Of a stretch of 64,000 nucleotides of DNA, positions 21,721 through 35,900 are shown piece after piece. The position numbers were made by a program, and so were the translations under genes. A model generated the notes under the pieces. It worked only from the letters and a program-made list of their open reading frames with translations, was not told where the DNA came from and did no database searches. How positions within the stretch are numbered: the first letter of the stretch is position 1; each line of letters opens with the position of its first letter. This DNA is from Tigriopus japonicus (lineage: Eukaryota > Arthropoda > Copepoda > Harpacticoida > Harpacticidae): NCBI GenBank assembly GCA_010645155.1, contig CM021322.1, forward strand, positions 7,454,910 to 7,518,909, given 5' to 3'.

Positions 21721-23937
21721 TTAAATTTAAATGTATCTTGTCTATTTTGTCACTAAATTTTACGCCATTCTATTGGCACATTTTAGTGCAATTAGGGCTG
21801 CGCATGGTTTGGTCGTACTGTCTGCATAGTGTAAATAAATATAATAATTACATATAACATAATTTATAAGACTTGTTCAATTTAATACCAAATGACCATG
21901 CAACAAATTTGATTTACAAAAAGAACACCAAAATTCCCGTCTCCTATCATACCAATCATGAAGTAAACATGAGACAAGAGCCCATCTTGTCTCATCAAAA
22001 AAAAAACATTTTTTCAGTTATTGAAAAGAATGAAAATTTCCCTAAACGCCCAAATGATTGAATTTTGGCAAATATTGCCAAAAAACAAAAACAAGATTTG
22101 GTTTTGTTATGAAAATGACAAAAAAAGAAAATTTCGCCAAAAGCCGAAAAAAACTGGAAATTGCCAAAAAAACGGCAAATAAAGTGCATTTGCATGAAAA
22201 ATGCACCCCGTTTTAAATGCAGAAACAGTTCAAACTATGAGCGTTGTTACTATTACAACTAAACATATTACCCATTTTATTCAATGCTCTTATTTCCGTG
22301 AATTTCAGAAATCAAATAAAATAATCAAAACAATACTTCAATCCCTCTAAAATAGTTCAAGGTTCTGCTGTGATTATAGGGGGAGCTGCTCTCTTCAGTC
22401 GAGAGTTGCGCAAAAAGTACTTCTCAGAGGGAGCCACCTGAAATTCGAGTAAAAAAAAGCGAGTCACTTTGAAAGCGACCGTGTTTCCAGTCTGTGTGCG
22501 TGCGTTCCAACCAGCGTTCTTTGATGGAGATTTTCGAAAAAAAGCCAAATGGAGGAACGATTATGCTTTGAGAAAGTAGATTGCACGAGCAATTTCTATT
22601 TTGTTTCAGTTTCTCCAAAAAGTTTGTTACACTGATTTGAATACAATTGTTTCATTTCATTCAACTCTAATCAAATACGTAAAATCTATTTGATGAAGGC
22701 AAAGCCGTCACACTCTCAAGTGATCAAAATGACACCTCACGGGATAAACAAGTCATAATTTGAAGCTAAATGACTAATTGTCTTTTGACATGAATAAGCA
22801 ATTTTTTTGGGTGGAGTGTTGCAAAATTAGTATATATTCAGCTGTTTTGGGTCAAAATTTTGTAACACAATCTCACTTAACAATAACATTGAGACACATA
22901 TATCAAAGTACAAAACGGCGACCCTCTTTCATTTCTGATTGCTCTTTTCAAATGTGTTTATTCTTGGAGCAAACACAAATTAGACACTCTGGTGAGTCAT
23001 TCTTATTGGACAAATAAGAATTGACAATGGGATCATTTTTTGCATTTGCAAATAGATTGTCGTAATGAAATGAAAACAAAGATATCAGAGATCTCATCCA
23101 ATGGAAATCAAGGACTCTAATGTATTTGTGGAGGATTTGATCGTACATGCCTTTGATTTTCATGTTCGATGAGGATATTCATTATGAATTCAAAATGCAA
23201 TTATGAAGTCCAAAGTACAGCTGAAATCATTTCATTTTTAGTTCAAAATTTGGAGGAAAATACTCATTTATGGGTAACATGTTTCCTCAAAAATATCGCT
23301 TTTCACGGTGCTCACAAACACCTGCCATTTTTTTATAAAGCTGACTCAAATCAATAATTTGAAGGTTGTTCAGTACGGTTTAAAAATATTGCGACTCTTT
23401 CATTAAACCATTTTCTTCTCTCGTGACTTCAACGTGGTCATGCACACATAGATTATAAAAAGACTTATATAAAACATATCTAGTTACTTGATGTGCAATT
23501 AAATAGATTCTTCGTTCCTGCTTCCTAAATTTCCCTCATTAAAAAATCTTTACATCAGACCAATCTTCCAAGACAAACTAGTTTGATGAGGTCCAGCCAT
23601 GAACCTCTCCCGAATTTAAGGCAAGAAAACCTCACTTGGTTCTTTTCCGTCGTGGTGGACAGAAGTGGTGTTCTTTCTTGGCTTTCCCCCCTCATTGGTA
23701 CTTTCCTTAATCGTCTTGCTAAGGATTTCTGAGGCTTCTCATCATCGTCCTCGTTTTAGTACTCTTTCTCACCCATCCCCGATTAATTATTGAATTATTG
23801 AATACCCAACCTAACTTTCAAACCCAAAGTTACTGCCCACACCTTCCATCTCCATCGACTGGACCAATTCAATCAATTCTACCTTGATTCCTCGCATTCA
23901 ATCAATTTATTTGATTCCTTCCCCCTCTCATCTCAGC
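21721..23937. other. Intergenic region; probable 5' end of the MARF1-like gene at its right
   Basis: AT-rich and without domains. 22000-22210 holds TGCCAAAA/GGCAAATAAA words reminiscent of family C elements. From about 23600 composition shifts to C/T-rich (TTTCCCCCCTCATTGG and similar), consistent with a promoter and 5' untranslated region for the gene starting at 23938. It is equally consistent with an intron ending in the strong acceptor at 23936. Confidence 0.35.
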
Positions 23938-26900
23938 ATGAACAACCACGTCAAAGACGGCTTCTACCCCGTAAGTGTTGAAATGTTTTTCTTGTATTCA
24001 GAAACGGCGGGGCGGTTTTGCCCCGCCTAGACTTGACTCTAAAATCAAGTCTGGATTCGCTAGTCAAGAAAATCAGGACGGCCATGAAAATGATGAGAAA
24101 TAAGCCAGACTTGGGCATTTTACCCAAAATAGAGAGTAGAAATCATCTTGTAGTTTTAAACGTCCCGAGCGATTTCATAGCTTAATAATTGGTTCTTGAT
24201 TCGTGTTGGAACTGGAAAACTTGGATACAAAAGAGCTACATAAAGTGAATGGGTACTTACCCATTGCATACTGGCTCTTAACATTTTCAAATACGAGATA
24301 AAATGGCAAAATTGAAGCACTCGGTGATCAATATTCTGCAACAGTACAGCAATATTTTTGCCTATGAGAAACATTGACGAACGAGCAGAGTTGTATCGAA
24401 ATATGACCTGAAGGCGCTACAAAATGGCAATCCTGAGAAGGGAATTTAGGGTCAAGACGAATGTCAAGATCAGTAGGTCTGCGTGAATTAGGCGGAACCT
24501 AGACATTATTTTACGTTTTTCAAAACAAATCTTGAAGCCGAAACATGATTATAATGAAGGATTTTAAGTTACCGTCAAATTTATTTCTGTCTTGAAATGG
24601 AACGGACAAATTTTCATGACATTTTATCTTTTGAAAAAGATAAAAGGAATGGGCAAGGTTTAAGATGTTATTATTGCTGGTGAGAATATTGTTCGTGCTA
24701 TTAAGCCCCACGATCCTTACAGGATTTATTTAAGTGAATGATTTAAAGCTTTTGTACACAATAGTTGAATTTATGATCTATTGTGTTTAGAACCAATAGT
24801 ATTACTAAAAAAGGGTGGCGTTTGAAAATGCCAGAATTAAAACGTAAATGGAATTTCAGCAAGTCTAATTTTTCACATGAATTATCAATAGCAGTTTTCG
24901 GTGGCACGCAAGTTGATTTTGAGAAAACCTGAACGTGTCATAGTTTTGCTCCCGTGGGAAATGTATTCATAGTGCAAGGCTTTTAATTCATGACGCGAAT
25001 TCAGATTCTAACCAAAGTCAAACCGGAATAATTTAATCAGTCAGTGGCTGGCTCCTACACTTCTTTTCAAAGCGGCGTTTTGAAGATCAAGTTAATTTCC
25101 ATTTGCGGTAGAAGTCTGTATGAATTCAGAATTGAACTCACGGTTTAGAACTTGGGACGAGTCTTATGAACGATACGGCTTGATTTGAGATTAAAAGACG
25201 TCGCATACTATATCCGTAACCGCAAATGGGCTCGAGTCTCGAGCCGCCCCAAGTTTCAAGCCATCTCTATTAGTACTAACGAGTTGACGCGTTGAAGGTA
25301 AACGACCACGTGGCTAAAATGGAGAACGCGCGTGTAAGGGTCAAACCGTAATATACTCGTTATATTATCCGCCTTGAAAACCGCCGATTCAAGCGATTGA
25401 ATCACTCGTCTTCAGTCACTTAATAGACAGACGTTCATGTCTAAGCATTTCACCTTCGAAAAAGATCCACACGTGGTAAGTAAGTCAGTCGGCTTAAAAC
25501 AAACCCATCAATGGATTTTTCTCGTCTAAAGTTGGACGCGAATTCATGGAAAATCGCGTGTCGAAAATATGGCCCTTATCCATCGTCCTTTTTCGCGGAT
25601 GCGTTTGGCACCAAATTTGATAAGAAAAAGGCCTCTCATATTTTGAAATGGGGGTTGGTGCAATGAAAATGCCCAAATGATAGGCGTCTGAGGGTGGAGA
25701 TTGGATCGAAAGGGCATAGTTGATGTAAACGTTACTCACCTGACCCCATGCTAAACAGCTGTGTTTTAACCAAATTTAAACCTAATTTAACTTTAATTAA
25801 AACCTTACTTACCTAATTTAAACCTGCGAGGTGTGACGTCACTTCTTATGAAGTCCGGTGATTAATGATTAAACATATTTGATGGTGAGAAGATTGAGTG
25901 CCAACAAACATTGATTGGCATTTTCACTTTTATTCTTAGATTTCCTTTAGCCAAGCGGAATTCGCCCTGACATAAAGTGAATTTTATTGGCCATTGGCCA
26001 AATCACCTTCAAACTTGATATTTAGAATATTTAGGAAAGCCATCCCCTTGATTTTGAGAGGTCCATGGACCTGGGCTTAATCAGGTCTTACCTCAAGGGT
26101 TAGAATGAATGGCTCAGAAATGCGTAGCTTTTGCCCTCAGTGAAAACCGTATCACCTTATAATTTCCGTAGGACTACTTTTTTCTAGTTGTTTCATGAGT
26201 GAGAAATCCATCGCCTGAAAAAGTCCACTACTCCTGAATTTGCAATAAGAATACCGTTAGTCATGCCAATTTTTTGTTACTTAAATTTTCCGTTTAAAGA
26301 AGACTGACTACTGAAGGTCAAAATCTGAACAAAATTTACAACGCGACTAACGCGCCATTCGCATTGTTTTGAACGTTATAGCGCCTCTCATTGGTATTTT
26401 ATGTTCCGATATTTTAGGATCGCTCCTTGTCTTCGATTTCAACGGAAAGTGAGGGCTTGAGTTCACCCACTTCCCCGCACGATTTGCTACCCCCTTTGGC
26501 GGCATTATTTGAGCCCATGGGACTGTCGAGCGGCGTCAGTGGTAGCGCCCACCATCACCCTCATTCTACCGGTTCAGGCGCAACGGAGATGCGTCGTAGT
26601 ATGCGCCAATCGTCGGCGTCCTTGCACCCGCATGGGCAGCCTCAGCCGCGCCCTTTGGCTCACCATCATCATCCATTGGATTACAGTGAGAGCGCTCAGC
26701 TCTTGGAGGATCACTTACGGCACAACTACCTGGCGTATGCTGCAGTGGCGGCTGCTAATCTAGAGGTGAGTCTTGACCTAGAGACCCGCAGATATCTACA
26801 GATACGTCATTCGATAGTTTAAAGGACCAACTTGCAGCTGTAGATTGGAAAAGGTTGAATTTTCATACGGTGTTGGCTCAGTATGTCTTAAAGCAATGGC

Positions 26901-29900
26901 GAAGCACTGAAAACTGGAGTAGGAGGCTAACGGTGAGAATCATGATTCCCAGAAGGATGGATTAATTCAATTGCGTTCTTCTGCAAACCAAACCTGGCTT
27001 GTATTCATTAGACGACGTATTTCAATTTTCAGCTCAATCGAAGGGCGGAGTGAAAAGTTGTGCGTTCTCAAACTTACATACTGCGGAGAGCATAGCATAA
27101 ATCAAGGATGGCTCAAGACAGGATTACTTCCAAAATACACACTAGGTCCGATTAGTACAATGAAAATTCAACGGAACAATATATTTGTTGCAAAAAGCTC
27201 ACATTTTAGTACAGTGATCGGACCTAGTGTGTATTTTTGAAATCCGTGCTGAAGTACAGTGGTTCCTGCATAAATGAATTTACCCTTTTGTGGTAAAACA
27301 ATTACTAGAAGAGGGCTACTTCATTCTTTCTCTGTAGGATTTGCGCTGAACTGGCTAGGGATGGATCAGAACTAAGCTTAAGCCTTTTATAGTTAAGTTT
27401 GATATTTGAGGGAAAAGTTGATTTCAATTGTTTGTCAAACTGAAGAATGTGTATGATGAATGAGAATTTCAAATAAGGTGTTTGGAGGGTTAATCACGAC
27501 TCTTACACGTTCCTAACCATTCTGGCCCCAGATTTTCCAGCTGAATTTGTCTGATTACACTCAGCTATTGAAGTGTGACAATATTCTTGTTTGGACATAT
27601 ACCATCATCTGTTATGACTGAATGCTCTGAATTGACAACCAGAAGTTCATCCTTCAAAATGAAACGCTTGTCCATCGTAGTATGTCATATCTGGACATAT
27701 CTATGTAGAGACCCTATACATGTATTGACCATGTTTTCTAATCTCAAAAGACTTGCTTCCACAACCTAAGGAATGTGGTTTTTTTTGACGACTGTCATTC
27801 CAAGTATGCATGTTGTCATTTTCTAATTTCAGGATGACGTTCATGGCCCGCCTTCGAACAACAATACTACCACAATTAATAATAATGTTCCGCCCAGTCC
27901 CGTGGAACTCATGGTTACCAATCTGGATCAAAGTATTGAGCAGAGAGAGCTCAAGTCCATTCTCATCTCCATGTTTGAGTAAGTCAAGAAAGTGGTCTTT
28001 ATGGTGCTTAAAGAGAGCTTTTGGGTGACGTTGATCTGTTCCTTTTTAGGCCTTTTAAAGTGCGTCAAATCAATGTGTTTACTCAATCGGATGGCAACAC
28101 ATCCGCATCCGTTAAAATGGCTTCCCTGGAAGATGCCCAATTGGCAATTAGCCGTTTGCATCGGAGCAAAGTCGGATCCAAGCGCATTCTAATCAATTAC
28201 AAGTAAGTCCAAAACTGGATCAATCAAAGGTTTTGTGTAGGGATGGATGTTTCAAGTGTCCTTTATAAATTATTCATTCAGCTTGAAGTCCTGATGCGTT
28301 CCTGTAACTGCTTTAAGTCTATGGAAGAAACATTTACTTATTTGATTTTATAAAAATAGGGCTTGGACAAAGTTGCTTGCGCCAAAATAGCAACTTATGG
28401 ATGTTTTTTTTTTGTATTTGTCAATTGAATTCTGCGAGAACTTGTTCTAATTATATATTTTTCGCGGACTTGAACCAGCCAATTTCAAGGAATATTAGTT
28501 AAAAAATATTATGTGAAAAGCAAAACTTTATTCTTAAGGAAGCTAGAGGTTAAAGAAAAGATTTAAATAAGATTAAAAACTTTCGCACATAATTAAGACA
28601 TATATTTCGTCGAATTGAGTGCAACTTTAGGGCTAAAAAACTTTATCTGAGCCCTTGTGATCAATGTTGAATAAAACCAAATTAACTTATTTTTATAGCG
28701 GCAACATACTTTTCCAAGAAATTGAACCTAAGTTGAACCATTTTGGAAGGGATTGGTGAAGCATTTGAATATGAGAGATTGTGTGTCAATTGGTCAATTT
28801 CTGGCGTTAAATCAAAGGAGATCCTCTTTTTTTTTCTTGTGTTTTTGTCAGTCTTGAAACAAAGGAATGAAAACCAAAGACTGCTTCCTTTCCAATAATT
28901 CCATATTTATTTATTTATAGTGACGCACCGAAAGCATTTTGGCAAAAAATTTAGTTTCGGGAATGCCAAAGTAGTCGGGCAGTGTAAAAAACATATTTTT
29001 TAAATCTACATCTGTTATTTCAGATATTTTACATTCGTTATTCAGTCTACTTTTTCTCATTTCCAAAAGAAATTTAACACCAATAATGAATGAGTATGCT
29101 TTTTTCAGTCATCTACTTTCGGTTTTCGGGTCAAGAGCACTTTCCGTCCATCACAGTTTTGGCACCCACCTATGATTAAAAAACTTCATGGCCTTTTGAT
29201 CCAAAACCTAAGTATTAAGAGGTTGGCAGCTTTCTAAATTTTCATTAGAGATTCCCATTAGAACGAAAACCATGAATAAAAATGGGAGAGGACTCAGCCG
29301 GGACTTGAACCCGGGACCTCCTGCACCCAAAGCAGGAATCATACCCCTAGACCACTAAGCCGCTTGATACGGTGCTTCAATTTCTTTCCATATTAAAGAG
29401 AAATTTTAGTACGGAATTTATGAGCAGTCTCACACTTGACTTTGTGCATAGAATTTTGATTTTGACAAGTCATATATTGGTAATCATCAGGGACAGGAAC
29501 TTTAGACGAATAAACTTATTCGTCTTTTTTACCCTTATTCGTCGCGACAAATTTATTCGTCTAATTTGGATTTTACTCGTCTTTTTTCGTCTAATCCGGC
29601 ATTTTTACTCAACTTTTTTTTTCTTATTAGTCAAAAATTGGAACTTTTCGTACATTTGAAGCTTTTTTCTCAAATTTGGAATCAAATAGACACTTTTTAA
29701 AAAGTTCAAGGCCAAAACTTGGGCAACAAAATATGATCCACACTTACATTATAACTTGTAGAGTTTCCTGACACAAAGAAAGAAAATTGGAGTGAAAAGG
29801 CTATCTGACTATTCGAAGAATTAATGTCAGCAAAACTCCTTCTAAATATTGCTCTATTGAAAACGTTGAAAAAAGGGCGGTTTTGAGCTCTTGGACTTAA

Positions 29901-32900
29901 ATTTATATGTTCCACTGACCATTTCTTGCTTATTCGGCACTTTTCCGTTTGTTAACTTTGTAGATTTTGCCGTTTTGCACAAGGGTGCAGCTGTTTCCCC
30001 TCAATTCGGCCACACATTTTGTCTACTTTATGGGCAGCAGTTTTAATCCTCTTTACATGCAATTCATTAGTCTTTTTTGCCGTGTAAGTCAGTTTTTTTC
30101 GTCTTTTTTGTCTAATCGGGCAATTTTATTCATCTAATCGGGTAATTTTTTTCGTCTTTATTCGTCTAATCAGGTAATTTTATTCGTCTTTTTTCGTCTA
30201 ATTTGACAGTTTTATTCGTCTTAACTTCCTGTCTCTAGTAATCATGGATGTTTCTAAACGGGTTTGGTGAAATTGATAGGCATGGGGAAAAACAACAAGG
30301 TCGGGTTTTGCGAGAAAAGGGCTAAAAGACATGGAACATTCATGTAAAATAGATGATATTCTAAGGAAGGGTGCAAAAATGGTTTTTCAAATATATTTTT
30401 GCAACGGGTAAATGTGTGTTTTTTTCTCTTCATAGCAACACAAACACGACAAACCCGGCCATTCTGAGGAAAAAAGTGATTTCGATTTTGAAGGAGGTCC
30501 CTGAAGGTCGTTTACAGTTGTTCAAGTTCAGAGACATGTTTGAGAAGCGTTATGCTAGCTCAATCGGCGTCTCGGATTTGTACAAGATCAAAGATGTGGT
30601 CAGCATCACTGAAGAAGTCTCAGGTAAGGCCCATTGAGATCTAGCAAATACTAGAGGGAGTGTAAGCGTTAAAACATCGCCAACTGTTGAGCAGACGAAA
30701 CTGCGAAAACATTTGAAATGTGTGACCAGGCAAATGACAACCATGCAATTGATGAATCAAATGTGGTATTGAGTAATATAGTTGGGTCACTTATTGCTAG
30801 TGGTCACTTTTTAGAAATAAAACGTGACATCACTAGGTGACCATGTTTTCTTGGATTTGAGTACTACAACTAGGAACTTTTTTGCCAATACATTGAAAAA
30901 GTGACTGATAGGAAGAACAGAAATTTAAAGCTTTTGCGTTCTGTAGGGCTAATCTAATACATTTATGGACCAAAAATAACTTGTGGCTTCAAGAACAAGT
31001 TTAAAAAAGTTGGTCTTGATTCGCATGTTTCACACTAACTGTCCGCTCAACAGTTGTGAGGGCGACATTTTCCTTACAAATTCAACACATTCCGCCCCAT
31101 TTGCCAAATCAGTCTGACCAAAGCTTGCACATTATCTAGTGATTAGTAAACGGTCTATGGTAGGGCCACACGTAATATCAAGCAAAACATAAACTTCAAT
31201 AGGCTCAGAGACCAGGGTTGGGTTAATCCCATTCCGTCGAGGAAGAGAGGGAAATCTCTCGTGTAGAGGAGGAATGATAGAGGTGACAACACTGAGCCCT
31301 GCGGGAAGCCGTAGTCAACTTGGACAGGGTCAGATAGCTCCCCGTTGCAACACACTCACTGATCTCCTTTTCCCAGAAAAGACTTGATCCACTGCACTGC
31401 AACTTTTTACAAATTTAAGCGAGAAAAAAATTAATTGAAGGTGAAATCCTTAAAAAATATGCACGTTTAAGTTATATTATATTTTTTAATGCCTAGGATT
31501 AATTTGTCGTCTACAATGAAATTGTAGCCCTTAATGTCCTGATTTCAAAAAGTACTAATACATGCCTTGGCAATTTTTTTAAACCGTTGTTTTTGAGGAA
31601 AACACCGTGTAGAGCTTTGGAACCAGCTTTCAACACCCTGGCATTTATCTCATCGAGACCAGGGCTTGATTTGGATTTCAAACTGTTGATTTCTTTTTCA
31701 ATCTCAACTTCACTCATGGGGGAAATTGGAAAGTGTTCTGGATATTTTGGGCTGGAGGATAGGGTGGGCAGTAAGAGGCTACCGTACTGATCGACTCCTT
31801 AATGATCTCGATGTTTGCTTCCGATGTACCCCGCGGATTTCATTTATTACCTTCCACGCATTTTCTTCCTCCAAGTCAGAAATATAACCCACTCTGGTAT
31901 CTCGTCGGATAAGGCTCACACACTTGTTTCGCAGTTTTTTGCATTCTTTGAGTAGTTCAGGTTTAGCTATTCCAACATTGTTTCATCTTCCTCCAGGTCT
32001 GGTCGCGTTCAAACATAAGGGATTTGGTTACCCTTATCAATGCAGGGTTGTAGTTACTTGGGATTTTAAAAGATTTTATTGGAGCATGCTTGTCCAGCAC
32101 CTCGTACACTCTACGGTTCATGAATTCCGAGATAACCGAGGGGTCTTTCTCCTAATCTAAGTACTGCCATGGCACGTTCAATAGATCTTTCTCAAATTCG
32201 TCCTTGTTGAAGTCCTTAAGCTGTCTTTTTTTTAAAAAATTTGAACTTGGCATTGTTCGCTTAATATTTTTTTTTTCATCCTAAGAACCACTTTGGAATG
32301 GTCGCTTGCACCACTGGCTATAACGCAGTAGTCTGAAATCGAGATATCTGCACTAAAATAAGCATGGTCCAACCTTGAGTTTGAAATATGACCATTTTGA
32401 AATCTTGAGAAGGCTGGTCCGGTGTTCATTGGTTAAGCCACAGATGGCAACGGTGTTCGCCAGTCTTTCACTCAGGTGTGCAAGAGGATATCCAGGATCA
32501 TCCGTCTTTGAGAGATCAATGTTCATGTCACCTCCAAGGACTATTTTTGAGCCTTCCGTGGCCGCTTTCTCCATTTGATTGGAAAACTCCTCCAGACTTT
32601 CCGTTTGTTTAATCCGTGATTGGCCATTCCTTGGGTCTCTCCATGCCCATAGAACCCACCAACTAAAACCCCCCTCGACCCTGAATCTTTGATTTCCAAC
32701 CATTGGCAAGTCCGATCTAGAGACGCTTTATTGTCAGAGACGGGCGGGGTTTCGACTCAAGCGCCATGGAGAAAAGTAAACGATTTTTTGAACTAAAAAC
32801 ATTTCCCAATAAACAGGCTCTCCATGCTTTGGACGTAAAAAATCGTCAAATGGAATGTTTACTAAAACCTTTTCCAATGACCTTGCCCAATGTTCAGAGT

Positions 32901-35900
32901 CTTAAATTGCAAACTTTCAAGTTGGGTTTTGAGCAGAAATATATGAGTTGGAACCCATTTTTCAGCACATTAGGTTGGCCTCTAGAAAAACAAAAACGTT
33001 CTGCTTCAGAGTAAGATGCGGAGGCACTGGATTGAGTGTCAGCTTGTTGAGGCTTCTGTCTGTTTGGAAATGTTGAAAAGGGCGCCCAAAAGGGAATCAG
33101 CCAATCACATGATGCAAATTGAATGACGTCATTGACGCCGGTCTCAACCTTGCCCGTCTCTCACTAGAGACTCTAGTCCGATCTGCACGTTGCATCAAAA
33201 TCCTTCGATTTTTTTAATAGAAACACTGTTCGTACTTTGTCTTATAGAGAATGTGAACTAAATATATCGGTGTAACAATTTCCTCCCATAAGTGGAGACA
33301 AACAAAAGGGAGGTAAAAGCTCAAAGTCAATCACATATTGGTCACATATTGATACTCATTTTACAATTGTCATCTTAAATATGTAAAGTATATTATCCTA
33401 ACCAGAACATTAGCTTTAAGTAAAGTCACTTGACGTAACTGTCTTTAGAGATTTATGCGCATATATTTCTTGACTAGGTTTAACAAACCCCCCCACCAAG
33501 CACTTGCTTTTCTTCTCATTTTGGCTACCTACTGTTCCTCTGCACTTCGGCCTAGCTGACCAGCACAGATATGAGGATAAAAGGGCTAGATTTCACTAGA
33601 TTTGGAATTGTTCACAACCTCTATTGGAGTGGAAGGATGACATTGCATCCGGTATGTGTCAGGATATGGGGAGTTTGGAGCATGTTAAAATCAGTCTCAC
33701 ATAAAAATACCACATCAAGATCATGTTTTTCGATCAGAGCATCGATCGACGACAATAAGGTTCTCGTTTAGATTCTCGTTTTTTGCCTGTTTCTTCTGCG
33801 AAACGAGCTTCTTTCTCTGTAGTGGAGTCTAAAACCGATTTTGATTTTCGAAAGCCGTTTCGGAATCTTTCGCGCCCAAGCTTTGCCTTCCAAGATTGGA
33901 CGAACCCGATTTGTTTTGAAGAAGTTGAGAACTTGACCATCACTGGTCTGTTTTCAAAGGTTTGGGGTTTTCCAATTCTCTTGATATTGACGACTTCCGC
34001 TGAGCTTTGATCGATTTCAGAGCTCTTAATGACTTCGTTGACCAAATCATGGTCTCCTCCAAGAAGCACTGAAAACTGGAGTGGGAGGCTAACGGTGAAA
34101 ATTATGATTTTTTAGAAAGATGATTCAAATGCGTTCTTCTGCAACCGAAACCTGAGGCCAGTTTTTTAGACACAAAAGATCTATCTCAAGGTCGTACTAT
34201 AGTACTTTAAGTCCGATCTTGAGGTCGATCTTTGCGGCTAAAAAAACTAGCCTCTGGCTTGTATTCAGTTGACGACGTGTTTCAATTTCAGCTCAAGTGA
34301 AAAGTTGTGCCATCTCAAACTTATGTGCTGAAGAGAGCCTAGAATGAATATGAACTTGCCCTTTTGTGGAAAAACAATGGGGACTTTTGATTTCGGCACT
34401 CGCCATCTACCGGCAAAAAGATGAAACAATCGTTTAGTCAAGTAAACAACATCAAAAATCAAACCTGCTTACTCGAAAATCTGAAAGTCTGAAACGCATT
34501 TTGCATGGATTAAGTTTACACAAGTTTGGAGAAATCTGATCTGTAGAAAAGATCGGTGACCCACTGAGGAATTCGGTAAAGTTGAATATCGGGTTCTTGC
34601 TCATTTTTTTCAGGTTGAGGGGGTACTGTTAACAACTTGTACATTCCAGATGAAGTCAAACCATGTTTTTTGAAAATACCTTCATATCTTTTCAATGCTG
34701 ACTCATTTGGAGGAAAGAACTTTGGATGTTCTATTGTTCGTCCAAGGAGTTCATCAACTGATTTTCCTTTACGGTGAAGAGACTTGTTTCGTTCGGAAGG
34801 ATTTGACCACTGCGACTCAAGATCCGTTTTTGATTCATCTCTTTCTTCATTAATGTAAAGTAAAAGAGCACATGCATGCTTGCATTGTCCTGACACTCCA
34901 GAAAGGCAACTACAGTACATTGATTGGATGGTTCGATCTTGATTCAAAAGGATGTTGATCTGGTAAGGCTTTCCATTTACAGACATTTCTGGGACACACT
35001 TCCCTTGAATTTCAAAACGATCTCCTTGGATTTCTTCCACGGCAAATATCCTCTCAGCCTTCAGAAGTGTTTTTCCTTGCCTTAAAGTATCATCTCGAAA
35101 CTCAGGCAAAGTAACGGAATCAAATCCAGTTCGGAGAGTAATTTTGGTGTTCATCGTCCTATGAAAGTGGTTTTGCACATACATTCAAAGATTTAGAATT
35201 AAATTTTATGTTACCTTTTGAGAAGTATAACGAAAAAGAAATTTTATAATCAGGATAAATATCAACTTCAGCACACATATTTAGCTTTATTTGTCGGAAC
35301 CTTTTAAGTCTTGACTAAACGATTGTTTTTCTTTTGATCCGCTAGAGTTTGTTTACATTTTATCTTAAACAGCGAATTACTATTTCATTCATTCTCCGTT
35401 GGATTTGCTCAGAACTTTGAGTGAGCATATCTTTTGACTCCGACGTTCGATTGAGCTGAAAATTGAAATACGTATTCTTATCAACATATGTTAAGTCCTA
35501 TTTGCAGAAGAGCGTAATTGAACTGTTCATTCTGGAAACCATGACTCCTCTCGTTAGTCTCCCAGTCCAGTGAAATTCAGTGGTTCTTGTCTCCTCCTTT
35601 GTCTTTGGATACCGGCACGTATTTCTTGGCCCTTTCTCTTCTAGTCGTTTCCTTGGCTGCATCTGTCACGAAGGATTCGGAGTTTGTTTCATTTCGCTCC
35701 AAGGTCTGGATGCGTATCTCCAAGGGAGTGCTTTTCAACCAAGGCACCAAGTTTCTCATCTTCCTGTTTCATTCGTTCCTCCAATCTTGTCAAGGAGATG
35801 AAAAGCCTTGCAGAGCACATCCAGGCTTCCAGTCTTGACATATACTGGATATCCCAGGGTAATCAGTAGGGGTGCAGATTTCGGCAAACAAAAATGGCAA

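Larger units (their letters stand above)
31155..35838 (-). pseudogene. Degenerate non-LTR retrotransposon (ORF1, endonuclease and RT pieces)
   Basis: Read on the minus strand, the pieces are collinear. An ORF1-like segment (35759-35590, ending [10 protein letters not shown]) resumes across the SWIM element at 34052-33734 (HDLVNEVI ... [17 protein letters not shown]). An endonuclease part follows (32709-32232, [11 protein letters not shown] and [10 protein letters not shown]). Then come reverse transcriptase scraps at 31717-31511 ([19 protein letters not shown]) and 31355-31155 ([19 protein letters not shown]). The catalytic YADD block is missing and several frames are broken, so it is dead. 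A MITE-like insertion with GAGACGGGC ends seems to split it at about 32737-33161. It is a different family from the YADD copies at 17592 and 61204. Confidence 0.75.

Noticed and set aside
24004..24026. GC-rich hairpin GGCGGGGCGG...CCCCGCC as a regulatory RNA
   Set aside because: It is a single short hairpin in an intron without flanking conservation or repeats to support a function.
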